Shown here in pieces: positions 1-10,281 of a stretch of DNA of 64,000 nt. Both the position numbers and the translations under genes were made by a program. This DNA comes from Gyromitra esculenta (Eukaryota; Ascomycota; Pezizomycetes; Pezizales; Discinaceae): the NCBI GenBank assembly GCA_038503075.1, contig JBCAML010000001.1, positions 1,364,001 to 1,428,000 of the forward strand, in the 5' to 3' direction. Within the stretch, counting starts at the first letter, position 1. The number at the start of each line of letters is the position of its first letter. Under the pieces are notes generated by a model. That model had not been told where the DNA came from. It was given only the letters and a program-made list of their open reading frames with translations, and ran no database searches.

Positions 1-1
1 G

Positions 2-322
2 CAGTCTGATATCGCAGGGCTTCTGAGTGTGGGTTCTGCCGCGAATCCTAGGATCGGAGCTGGCGAAGCGGGCACCAAACAGCTCATTGCCATTAAAGAG
101 GATGGGGCAAAGGGGGTTTTGGCGTTGACATTTGAGAAGGGCGGCCAGAAGACTATTAGTGAAGTCCTTGGGGCTGGCGGACTACCACCGCTGCCTGGAA
201 CTGGAGTGAAGTGGGTTATGGATGACAGCGAAGGGTTTCCCGGAAAGTATGGTATCCTAGCATTACCTTACATGAGAGGTTCTGACAATTTTTCCAGATA
301 CCCATGCCGAACTTTCAAGTAG
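2..322 (+). CDS. 3' end of an unrecognised gene (partial)
   Basis: An open frame runs from the window edge to a TAG at 320-322, giving about 106 residues. There is no ATG near the edge, so this is probably the C-terminal exon of a gene that begins outside the window. The peptide is rich in Gly, Ala and Pro, with stretches such as GSAANPRIGAGEAGTK and LGAGGLPPLPG, and has no membrane segment. I do not recognise the family. A GT at 'AGAG|GTTCTG' near position 279 could be a donor, so the last 14 residues might be intronic. It could also be a chance open frame. Confidence 0.35.
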   Translation, partial: QSDIAGLLSVGSAANPRIGAGEAGTKQLIAIKEDGAKGVLALTFEKGGQKTISEVLGAGGLPPLPGTGVKWVMDDSEGFPGKYGILALPYMRGSDNFSRYPCRTFK

Positions 323-2422
323 ATAAGAATTATAGAAGTCGAATGTTGGGTTTGGAAAGTAGAGTACATAACTTGTTTGGTTGTCGTGAAGGTTTCTTTC
401 TCCTTCAAAAATCGCTGATACCTAGCATTAAACCTAGATCATATCAACAGTTTTCTTCCCTTCATCTTGTTTGAGGTTAAATTTATTGAGTCAATAAACC
501 ATCGTGATTGTGTATATGGATACTGTGTTGCCTCTCTGGCCATATGCTCTTCAGAAATTTTTATTAATATTCAGGCTGCTGGGGTTTGGGCTGATAAATA
601 AGAAATTCCACAGTTAGAAGATCAGATGCTAATACCCTGATCGAAGGACGATTAAAGACAACTTGAGGGAGTCAAATATTAACCCAAATATTCATTGCAT
701 GAACAGCTTGCATAAAATGCGAGTATCATTATTATAAAATCACTTACCAACCAAGCTCCTGCTTTGAAATCATAAACTATCACTCGAGAAAGATTAGCCA
801 ACTCTGTTAGATATATGGTATATATCCATAGGCTTCCTAGTGTTTCACCGGCACGTCATTATTCGGGATACCGATATCGGTTCGGTCAATAATCTCACCA
901 GCTAGCGGGGGTTGCTCGAGCCGATCTATTCGGCGCCCAAAGAGCCCCAATAAACCTGTTTATATATGACTCCATAGAGAGTATATATATGGAGCTCTAT
1001 TCCCGTTCTTCTATTCTCTCTTCTCTTCTGTACTTTACTCGAGACTAAATATCACATATCTATTCATTATATTCAACAAACTCCATTCCTATTGTATTTA
1101 TTTTAATGGGAGTACTTCGTCGACAATGCCCCCGAACGATAAAGGGAAACAAAAGAAGGACACGTCCTGCATTACATATAATCTCCCAGATACATGGAGA
1201 GATCGAATGCACATGATATCTAACTGGTTAGCAAAACACTTAGTTTGGCTCATTCTCCAAAACTTAACCAGCAATATATCTTGAAAAATACAGTGCAGCA
1301 AATAAGAACGCAGACATCTAAAAAGTAATTATGATTGCATTCATGGTAATAGTGTAAATAGTTGGTGCACGTGATAATAGGTAATTTAAGGTTGAGGAAG
1401 TTCACAACTAAACCCGACGGCGTAATTTTTACTATTTCAACGTCCGTCCCCCTTCATTTCATTCAGAGTACTAAATATATTTTCTCCCTCTAAAAACGCG
1501 CTGGTCCTCTGCTCTCTCAATGTTGCAAAAGCAGAAAAGACCCGACGATTATATTGATAAATGATATCTTTGTGCCTAATTTATACTACTTCTCTATTAC
1601 TCTAATACCTTGTCCGATCCCGTGGCAGCGAAATAAGCTGGACCATTCTCCCATTATTTCTCACCCCCATACCGTGCGGCAAATTTTTGCGGTGGTTTGG
1701 GTGTTTACTTTGCCTCCCCTAGCGGCCCGCCAAGAACTAGAGAAATGATAGGCCGCCGCTTCCTTCTTGACCCAGACTTCGTTCATAGGGGCTCCGATGG
1801 CAAGGATTCTGGGATGGAGCAGCACGGACAAACTGTTATGGCGTATCACTCCTTTGCAAATGGGAGTAGCAGAGGGCGGCTTTCGGGCGAAAGACTCCGT
1901 ACGCATCGGTGTGTCGAGCCCCACTTTGGAGTTTTGATGCGGGAAGTGTGATGTTTCCCAGGTAGAGGGTTGGCTGGTGGTATGTATGTAGGTATGTAGG
2001 ATGTGAGCTTGGGATTAAATACATACATAAACGTAGTCGCCCTACTACTCTCCGATGCTTGCTATAGAAACATTGTTCCCCTAGCGAATAACGAGTCAGG
2101 ATTATGATGCTGATTCCAAATAGCAAAGGATGACCAGATCTTTTTTCTTGGTATCAGAGTAAATTTATTTACTAGAATCGAACAAGACACAGCCAAAAAA
2201 TATATCTGGATGAAAAATACATAAGAGAAATAAACAGTTTAAAAAACCATAAAAACTCCACCTTTCCTACTCCGTATATACAAAGTAGTTCATATTATCG
2301 AAACAAAAACTATCAGTACTCACCAGTCGGGTTTCCGATAACCATCCTAAGCAGTATAGGCAGGGGAAACACTCGGTCTCATCCAGAAATTCGCTTTGGA
2401 GCCCCAGCATTGACATAGGTAT
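323..2422. other. Gene-free stretch, 2.1 kb
   Basis: No ORF here has coding character on either strand; the short ones overlap each other in different frames. Contents include AT-rich DNA, a short palindromic stretch around 969-994 (CTCCATA/TATGGAG arms around TATA runs), pyrimidine-rich DNA at 1000-1030 and a GTATGTA-type simple repeat at about 1980-2000. It lies downstream of the aminotransferase gene. Confidence 0.5.
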
Positions 2423-3905
2423 TTAAAACTCCCCCCGAACTTTCTCCAGTGCAGCCTCCCATGCAGCGTTGCTTTTCAGCTCGCGAAGCTTCTGCGCAAG
2501 TTCTTCGACCTCGGCTTCATCCAGACTATCAGTCTTAAACCCCACTTCCTCAACGACGACAGCCCATTCATGGCGTTCTTTTCCGTACATGATACCCTTA
2601 AGCCAATTTTTAATAATATTGGTATAGGGACCAGATTTCTCGAGTGGCTTGATATCAGTACCACGGAAGTGAATATCGTACACTGAGGCAATAAAGAACT
2701 ATATAGACGCATTAGTCAAGTTCTATATATCTTGCAGCGATAAGGCGACTAAGATAAGTAGAAAAACTCACTGCAGTACCCGCAGCGAAGGCCTCAATCA
2801 AACGACCATCCTTGTGGGCGTCAACAAGATCAGCCATAGTGTATTTTCTCTCGAGAACCTCGAGGCCCTCAAGTTCTCCGCCAGTACCCGTCAAACGATC
2901 CCTAGCGAGCTCGAGAACGCTTCGCCTTGTGACACCGTCAAGGATAATCATGTCGTCTAGGGGAGCGGTGACAAGCTCAAGCTTATTAGAATCCTTGTTG
3001 CGCCATATTACAAAGAAGTTGCTAGCGCCGGCTTCGGTTACTAGGCAGTTTTTGTCAAATAACCAGAGAATTTGATCATAGCCTCTGGACTGTGCTTCTC
3101 TTTGCGCCATTAGAGAAGGACCGTAGTTGCTACATAGGAGTGAGTGATAAGTCATGATGTGCTCGTGGGACAGAGAAATAACTTACGCTCCAACTTTAGC
3201 ATACCCGAAGCCACCAGGCCAAGCACGAATACTATCTTCCCTGCTTGCAAGCAACCTCATTGGCTGTGCATCCATAACCGGGAAAACAGCCGCAAGAATA
3301 AACAACATCGCTGCTTTTGGTTTTTGCACGCCCAACGCCCTTCCGGTACCAATCATGGTAGGGCGGAGATAAAGATAAGTACCGGGTTTCGGCAGCCATT
3401 TTGGTGCATCATGAGAGACAAGGACCTTGATAAGTTCCTCCAATGCTGACGGTGAGCAACTAGGAAGCGCAATTCGAGTGCTAGAGATAACCATTCTCGC
3501 AGCATTGCGATTCGGGCGGAACAGCCGCAGGGAGCCGTCAAAGCCACGGTACACCTTGAGACCCTCGAAACATTCGGTTGCGTAGTGAAGGCATGATGCA
3601 GTTGGCCAAAGGTCAATGGGTCCTGCAGGCTTCAACTCGGGGGTTTCCCAACCGCCATTTTCGGTCCATTTAGCAGTAATCCAGTGGTCCGTAGTTACGT
3701 CGGGTGCACCAGGATTTTCATGAAACGGTTTGGGATTCTTTGTCAATGTGATTTTAATTTTCGAGGGGTCAAGTTCGGCAAGAGTAGCGGTGACGGGAGC
3801 ACCAGAAGTGAAAGGATCAAGGGCATCCGTACGGTTAGAGTCGACGAGAGATGACGCAACTGCCTTTGTTGTCAGGTCTTGATGAATTGCAGAAGGAGGG
3901 GACAT
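2423..3905 (-). CDS. Branched-chain amino acid aminotransferase
   Basis: This PLP-dependent class IV aminotransferase swaps the amino group between Leu/Ile/Val and 2-oxoglutarate, the last step of branched-chain amino acid synthesis and the first of breakdown. My model has exons at 3905-3187, 3129-2772 and 2698-2423, with GT-AG introns of 57 and 73 nt, giving 450 residues. The Schiff-base lysine is K237 in GYAKVGANYGPS, split by intron 1. EAGASNFF (E272) supplies the glutamate that contacts the cofactor ring nitrogen, and GLKVYRGFDG and FEAFAAGTA-like motifs are present. The first ATG opens directly into the frame. About 60 residues precede the conserved core and are only weakly basic, so mitochondrial rather than cytosolic location (Bat1- versus Bat2-like) cannot be decided. 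The family assignment is secure. Confidence 0.95.
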
Positions 3906-5616
3906 TATGATGTGGTTTTAGGAGCGGTAGTTCGACTAGAAAATTTGCAATTGAGCCTTGGTGGGTAAAGAAAAGTTACAGTTGAATGAAGTTAGGGGGA
4001 GGAGGAGGAAAAGCTTCTTCTTAAGCTCCTCCAGAGGGCCCTGTGACTCAGCCTCTGGTTCTAATCGTAAAATGGGAGGGGGGAAAACACTATTCCCCCG
4101 CTAGATACTCCGAATGGGCCAAAGAGACAATGGATTCATACCTACTAAGTGATTAGGTATTTTCCAAGTCACCTATCGAGGACAAGGGATGCGGAATGAG
4201 ATACCGGTAGGTGCATCTTGTGGCACTAAGAAATTCAATATGCTTGAAGCAGGCTCCCTTACCGTAACGTCGACATCGACGCTTGCTTTTATCTCATCTA
4301 GGTGCATCTCGTGACAGCAACACAATGTCCCCTTATCAAATCGGCATCCAACGATCCGCCTTTTTTCTTTTCTTTTTTCTGGTATTCTGGAAGGATTAGA
4401 ACCCGTTTTGGGCGGGAGCGAAACCGCCGCGCCGTTGGTTCGTTGGTTCACTCCCCACCCGCTGATAAGCGATGATACCCGCTCTGCAGTTCTCCACCCC
4501 ACTTTGAAACTCCGATCGAAAATCCCAAATAAGAAGGTTGAATACGAAGTTCGTCTGTGCCTAGATTTTAGGTATGCAGTGCAGTATCAGGCGTCAAGAC
4601 GCACACATTTTACCCGTAGTTGCAGATAGGGGTTGATGCTCTGATAACACAACTATTCGCAACCCGTTACACATGCATGTAACTGTCAATGATAGCAACA
4701 GTAAATCTATTTAACTTTCCGAGCAGAAGTTCAGGCCGCTTGCTTGGAAGGGGTCGTGCCATCCGTTCATAATGGCCAAATAACCTAAGCTTGTAAACAG
4801 AGCAATTTGGCCAAGTTGATGTAACGACTAAGCTAGGCTGCAAAATCATCTAGAGGTGGTCGAAGGAAAAACCGATCGGCATGCTGAGCTCTCCATTCTC
4901 TGGAACCGAATGTCTCTCTTGTTAGTTGTGGCGGAGAGCCCAAACAGGAGAGGAATGGCGCGAATTGGCAACAATAGAGCATTGGTAGGATATTTAACTA
5001 AGACTAAAAGACACTCTATTACTACGGGCTTATTATTCGGGGGATTCCAAGTGGAGCAGCTGAAGTGAATCCCTGCTCTACTCGAGATAACCAACATCTA
5101 TGTAAACTACATCACAGAGAGTACATGATAGTTATGTGGGCCACGGTAGAATTGTAAAATATACACCATAACGGACGAGAATCTAATGTTTAAGTCATCC
5201 AAGGTCACGGTCGTGGTAAAGTTTCCGATTCCCAGATCAGATGATGATATCTAGTATTAGCTAGGAAATTCCGAAAATGATGTATGTTGAATACAACAAG
5301 ATGATTAGAACCGGGTACCCCCAACGAAGTCATACTGACATTGAGACATTCTAGGGTACAATATCATATATACCTGGAAACTTGGTTCGAAACTCAAATA
5401 TAAAGTTAGATTAGCTGAACTATTGGTGCGGGGCCCTAGGCTACACAAAAGCTACAAAAAAGCTGCATTAAGTTTTTGCTGATGCGATGCTCTTTTGGAA
5501 ATTCCAATTGCTCGGGAGAGTAAACACTGTTAATGAGAAGTAAACAATTGAATGAGTGGTGATATATCATACCAACAAGTAAATATTTACATATATATTG
5601 CTAGAGAAAAATAGGC
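3906..5616. other. Upstream region of the aminotransferase, 1.7 kb
   Basis: This stretch separates the start of the aminotransferase gene from the end of the bZIP gene and should carry the aminotransferase promoter. It has pyrimidine-rich tracts near 4010-4040 and 4350-4380 and AT-rich DNA beyond 5100. Small ORFs are present but overlap in several frames and match no family I know. Confidence 0.4.
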
Positions 5617-7543
5617 CTACTTAACCTCTCCAATAACCTTCCCCATTTGCTTCAGGTTTTGAATCCTGAGACTTTTCAGGCCTCGCTGGCTCCTCCACCA
5701 GTTGGTACATTTGATCATTTCTTCGTCCATCAGGAACCAATACTTTCTTTTTACGTGCAGATATCCGGTCAGCCCTTGCTTTCTAGCACTCGAACTTGAA
5801 AAAGAACAGACTCAAACTCGGCCAAGGTATAAAACGGTATCAATTGAAAGCGAATAAAGTAGATTCTTACAAAGTAAATGTATATAAAGCAAAGTATTTA
5901 ACCGTGAGGGCATAAAGTATGAATGAGAGGAATGGGATAAAATCAGAAAAATCAAGTCGCTTCCACCTACCTAAAATGCGCCATTTTGCTGTACAAAATA
6001 TAATACATTACACATCGCTCATTACCGCAACCAGTGGTACAAGGAAGGAAGAAAAACAAAGGGAGCAAATATTAAAAATAGCCGCGAAAAAAATTAGTCT
6101 CACCTAGCAAACGCCTCACCAATCTCCCAACTCCTTCCCTCCCACGGCAGCTGTCCCCAGACACCCCAGCTTTCATACATCCCCGCGCACACTTTAACTT
6201 CTTGTTCGTAATCGCCCTTCTCTTCTGCGCACTTCACGTACTCCAGTAACTTGTCCCGGAATCCCTTGAACGGCACCGTATCGATATATGGGTGGTGTAT
6301 AATCTCTTTCTGCTTCTTTGTAGGCTCTAGGTCGTCCATATTTTCTGGAAGTTCTAGTGGGGATAAAGAGCCATCCCTGTTGAAAGGGGAGATAGAATCG
6401 TCATTAACCATATCTTCCCCTGATATTTGGAGTATCTTCGCTATCTCCATCGTCGCGCCGAAAAGTGTGGAATAGTTCAGTGTCAGGTAAAAACTGTCTG
6501 TTGGGAGCAGAGTACCGTTGACGTGGTAAGGATTTTGGTTTATTGTTGGATTCGCAGAGTATGTTGGCGGCAATTCTGGGAATCCCGGAGGGTCAATATT
6601 GATTGTCCGGGGTGCGTTGGGGCGGTAGGAAGTATGGATATTCGGAGAAGCTTCACCACGGTGGGTTAGCGGAGATGACACGGGGAGTGGTGGGTCGTTT
6701 GGGAGGAGGGAAATGTACGCTTGGATTTGCTGTGATGGCGAGGCAGGAGATTCCGAGACTGTCTGGGAGGCTGGTGTCATGGGGAAATTTGGTGGAGGGC
6801 TAGTATGATAGTAAGGCTGCTGAACTAGATGCTGGCCGTACGCTTGTTGCTGCTGAGGATACGGCTGCGAAGGCCATATTGGCAGCTGCTGGTCAGATTG
6901 TCGGATACTTTGTTGTCGAGCACCCGAGTTTGTGAATAATGGGCCAAAATCGCTAGTGTATAGATTTCGCTGAGCGGATTCGTTGGCTCGACTACTGGAA
7001 GACTCAGCCGGGGCTACACTTGATAGCATCGGCGATCGAGTTGAAGACCTGTCCTCCAGATTCCTAACTTTCCTCGTGGTGCTTCTTTCTTTATCTTTCT
7101 TCTCAGCCTTGCCAGGCCCACCACTCGTCTCAGAGGATGATTGCCGTTTTCTCCTCTTGGAAGAAGAATTATTTGCAAGCTCAGTGTCAGTAGCACTAGC
7201 CACATTGTTTTCTCCGGCCTGACGTTCGAGCTGTTCAAGGCGTTGGCGGAGTTTACGGCCTTAACACGGAGTGTTAGAGCATATCCTGAAACCGTCGAGG
7301 GGAGCACACATAGAGTTTATAGATATTCAGAACAAGAGGAACTTACGATAATTACGTTGTGCCAGCCGGTTCTGGATCTTTCGACGTTCGTTGAGATCTG
7401 TGACTTTACGCCAGTCATCGTCCTCCGTTTCCATGACTTCTGAGCTGTCGTAACCATTTCCTATAAGGAATTATTAGTATTCGCGGGGAATAGGTTTGAG
7501 GGCTTGAAGGCTTATTACCACTGCGGCCGAATCTAATTGACAT
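5617..7543 (-). CDS. bZIP transcription factor with DUF3425 C-terminal domain
   Basis: A nuclear DNA-binding regulator of the fungal AP-1-like class. Exons are 7543-7519, 7460-7347, 7259-6104 and 5746-5617, giving 474 residues. The basic region is NERRKIQNRLAQRNYRR (residues 32-48), followed by RQRLEQLERQ, so the leucine zipper is short, as in this family. Residues 60-300 are low complexity (Ser, Gln and Pro runs). The DUF3425 part starts near HHPYIDTVPF. The frame runs into TGA at 6102-6100, but AG|GTGAGA at 6104/6103 is a good donor. After an intron of about 357 nt, another frame encodes KYWFLMDEEM and TNWWRSQRG, which match the expected family ending. An acceptor at 5783 (CTAG) is an in-frame alternative adding 12 residues. 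The target genes are unknown. Confidence 0.88.
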
Positions 7544-9672
7544 ACTGAATGTGTATACAGTGGATAATCTGATTGTACTTAGGGCGTGGATTTAGATGAG
7601 GGTTATGACACTGTATGTGTTGTGTGATTATTTTACGGATGTGGTTTTTTTTCCCTTTCTTTCTCAAGTAAGCGTGTTTCTGTGCCGTGATTATGTGAAA
7701 CCTGGGGGCTGAATAAGAAGCTCGAAGAATAGAATAAGTTGTGTCCTGGAAGCCGGGAACACAGGCTACCTTTATGCCTCTCAAGATCCCTTCCAGAATC
7801 GTACGGGTTGGGTGGGCCGCTGTCTATTCTCAGTCCTGTGTCTCAGTCCGACGATATTCCCTGGCTCTCCCCCATGCTGTCTCTATTTTCTGGGGCGAGT
7901 CAAACTGCTACGAGTCCCATCCTGGATATGGGGGTGGGCATGGCAAATGTCACGATTCCAGAACGCATGCAAGAAAATAACGCGTGCATGCAGCAACATG
8001 CCAGAGGCTAGTGGAGAAGAGCTACAGCCAGGGCCGTTTTAGTCCTGGGTTTCTGCTATGTACTCCAATTTCTAGAGATTTCATTGCTGGGTCTAAGCTT
8101 GCGTGACAAGCCTGGCTTTGAGCCTATTTTGAGCCACAGGTCCGGGTTGTGAGAATTCAGAATCGCTTGCTTACGCTGTTGCCCGGCCTCCGACTGTACC
8201 GACTGTATTACTGCATGCATCGCTTTCTACTGGTACGTCGGCGGCTCTGCAGCGGCTTCCTTAGGATTTTTAAGCTTCATGCACCAGATGTGGCAATTGC
8301 GATTTACACAATTTCAAACGATGTTCGGAAATATTATGGCAGTGATGATATCCAAGGTAAGAAATCGAGATGTGTGATGACCATTCGCCTGTTATGGCTC
8401 CACAGTCGTTCCGTCGGGGCTTTCTCGCCCGTTCAACCTATCACTCAGCATCCGCTCGCTTCCTGCCCGCCGCTGACACATCACACGTCCTTGCAAATAA
8501 CTCCATATTTCATCAGTCATCAACATCGTCTGCGTCATCAGCATCGCCAGTTCCCAGGTACCAATTCCAGGCACTTGTTCGAGGCCCCGCCCTAGAATAC
8601 AAGTCAGAGTATTTGCATACTTCACATTTTCTAAGCTTTAGGCGTCCTTTACTACGATATCTCGTTCGTGCATTTCGCTTGTTTGTGGCTGTACAATCTT
8701 TAAATATGTGCATCCTGCAGCAGCTAAAGAGATCGTCCCAGCACACCCAAAACAGGGATCATGAGATAAGCCACTAACCTCCTCCCCCCAGCCACACTCT
8801 AAATGTACCCTGAAACTTCCCTTTCCTGACCAACCAACCAGCATCCCGTTTTCTTTGTCTAGATCAACGGAAGTTAAAATTAAGCTCACAGTTCTCTCAC
8901 CGGAGATATCTAGAGGAATAATCGATAGAACCAACAATTGGACCTCCGAAATCCCAAGCACTAGGGAAACCATCTCTATGGTCAACCACAACGACGACCG
9001 TGGCAAGACCAAGGCTTCCAGAGCTCTTAAAGCTAGCATTAAGACCTACAGGGTTGACAAGAACAAACGTGGGACTAAGAAGAGGGATCTATTCCTGGCA
9101 GGTACAGGCAAGAAGCAGATCGCGTCTTCGGCTGGAGGAATCAGCAGAGACCCCAGGAATAGGAGGAGGAAGAAGAAGAAAAAAAAGACAGCGGACGAAC
9201 ATCCGTTGGTAAAAGCTTTCTCTGGTAAGTTTGCCGACTCTTTTTTTGCTAGCGAGTTGGAATCAACCGGACCGTGCGGCATGCCTTTAGGCGATACCGG
9301 TATATTGCTATTTTTGTTACTTCGGCTCTGTGTGGAGCTCCGATTGAAAACGCGGAGCACCAATTGGAACCCTTACGAGATTCCACAGTCAAAGCTTTTG
9401 TACTCCCTTGTTTTCCTACATATGACTGTCGTTATTTGTTATCCTATCACACTAAAAGGCTTCTTTTTTCCCTTTTTGCCCCCTACTTGGTTCTTCCAGC
9501 CCGTTGCTCACAAGCTCATATGTTCCCATTCCATTCAGATTCACGCCACGGCCCCCATACATCCCCATATACCCTATTTTCATTCAAGATCCATAGGCAT
9601 CCTCACCGTCCCCCCGGCTTCGGCCCTTCACTATTTTGATCTCCCTCAAGTTATATTATTGTCCTCACTTAC
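7544..9672. other. Region between the bZIP gene and the next + gene; one Lys-rich ORF
   Basis: This holds the bZIP upstream DNA. An ATG at 8978 opens a basic frame (ends RRRKKKKKKTADEHPLVKAFS) that meets a canonical donor GTAAGT at 9225. Up to there it codes about 82 residues with a nuclear-localisation-like lysine run. I could not join it convincingly to a following exon, so it may be an exon of a small gene or chance. Otherwise I see overlapping non-coding ORFs only. Confidence 0.3.
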
Positions 9673-10281
9673 ATGTCCATCACGGACACAGACTCGCTCT
9701 CCCAAACTACAATTCACATATCCACGAAGCTACCCCAAACCCTCTCAGATAAACTTCAAATAGCGCTCTCGCGCATCACAGCAACGACAGCGCGTAGCAT
9801 GACGTATCTAACCGCCGCAGCGAAGATCAAGGGTAGATTATTTACGTCCTCGCCGCTGTTGTCAGTGAAATCCAGGAAGGGAATTTTGCAGTTTCAAGAG
9901 TTGATAGGAGAAAAAAGGGAGCTTTTAGATGAGTTATGGGTGCGGTGGACAGAATGCATGGGAGAGATCGAGAAATTGGGCAAGATGGAAGGTATTCTAG
10001 AGTGGAAGGATATGAACAATTCATTCTCGATAGAGGACCGGCATGCGATTCCAGATCAAACCATAGACGATGAAGAATTAGACATCCTTATCAAAGGAGT
10101 TAAAGCGGTAGGTAGGATCTGGTCCAAGAAAATGGATGATAGTGAGAAGGTTCGCTTTAAAACTTTGATATGCCTAATTCTCTATTTATTATTAAAGCTT
10201 TACATGCTTACTTATTTACTACAGAAAATTGCGGATGAAATACTTCAGCAGCAGCAGCTTGCTGCAACTGTACTCCTCTGA
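9673..10281 (+). CDS. Hypothetical protein, probably alpha-helical
   Basis: ATG at 9673 opens a 202-residue frame ending at TGA 10279-10281. The first 159 residues are of mixed charge and predicted helix-rich by eye (LQFQELIGEKRELLDELWVRW, IEKLGKMEGILEW), with no membrane segment or known motif. A 75-nt stretch at 10150-10224 encodes a hydrophobic tract unlike the rest (LICLILYLLLKLYMLTYLL). It starts GTTCGC and ends TTACTACAG, so it is likely an in-frame intron. Splicing would give 177 residues ending in a Gln-rich tail. I do not recognise the family. A missed upstream exon is possible. Confidence 0.45.
   Translation: MSITDTDSLSQTTIHISTKLPQTLSDKLQIALSRITATTARSMTYLTAAAKIKGRLFTSSPLLSVKSRKGILQFQELIGEKRELLDELWVRWTECMGEIEKLGKMEGILEWKDMNNSFSIEDRHAIPDQTIDDEELDILIKGVKAVGRIWSKKMDDSEKVRFKTLICLILYLLLKLYMLTYLLQKIADEILQQQQLAATVLL

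Noticed and set aside
1661..2126. Overlapping 80-100-residue ORFs on both strands
   Set aside because: Mutually overlapping frames, biased composition, no domain and no splice partners.
7556..7612. ATACAGTG / CACTGTAT pair near the bZIP start as a further transposon
   Set aside because: Only 8 bp match, about 40 nt apart; too short to separate from chance.
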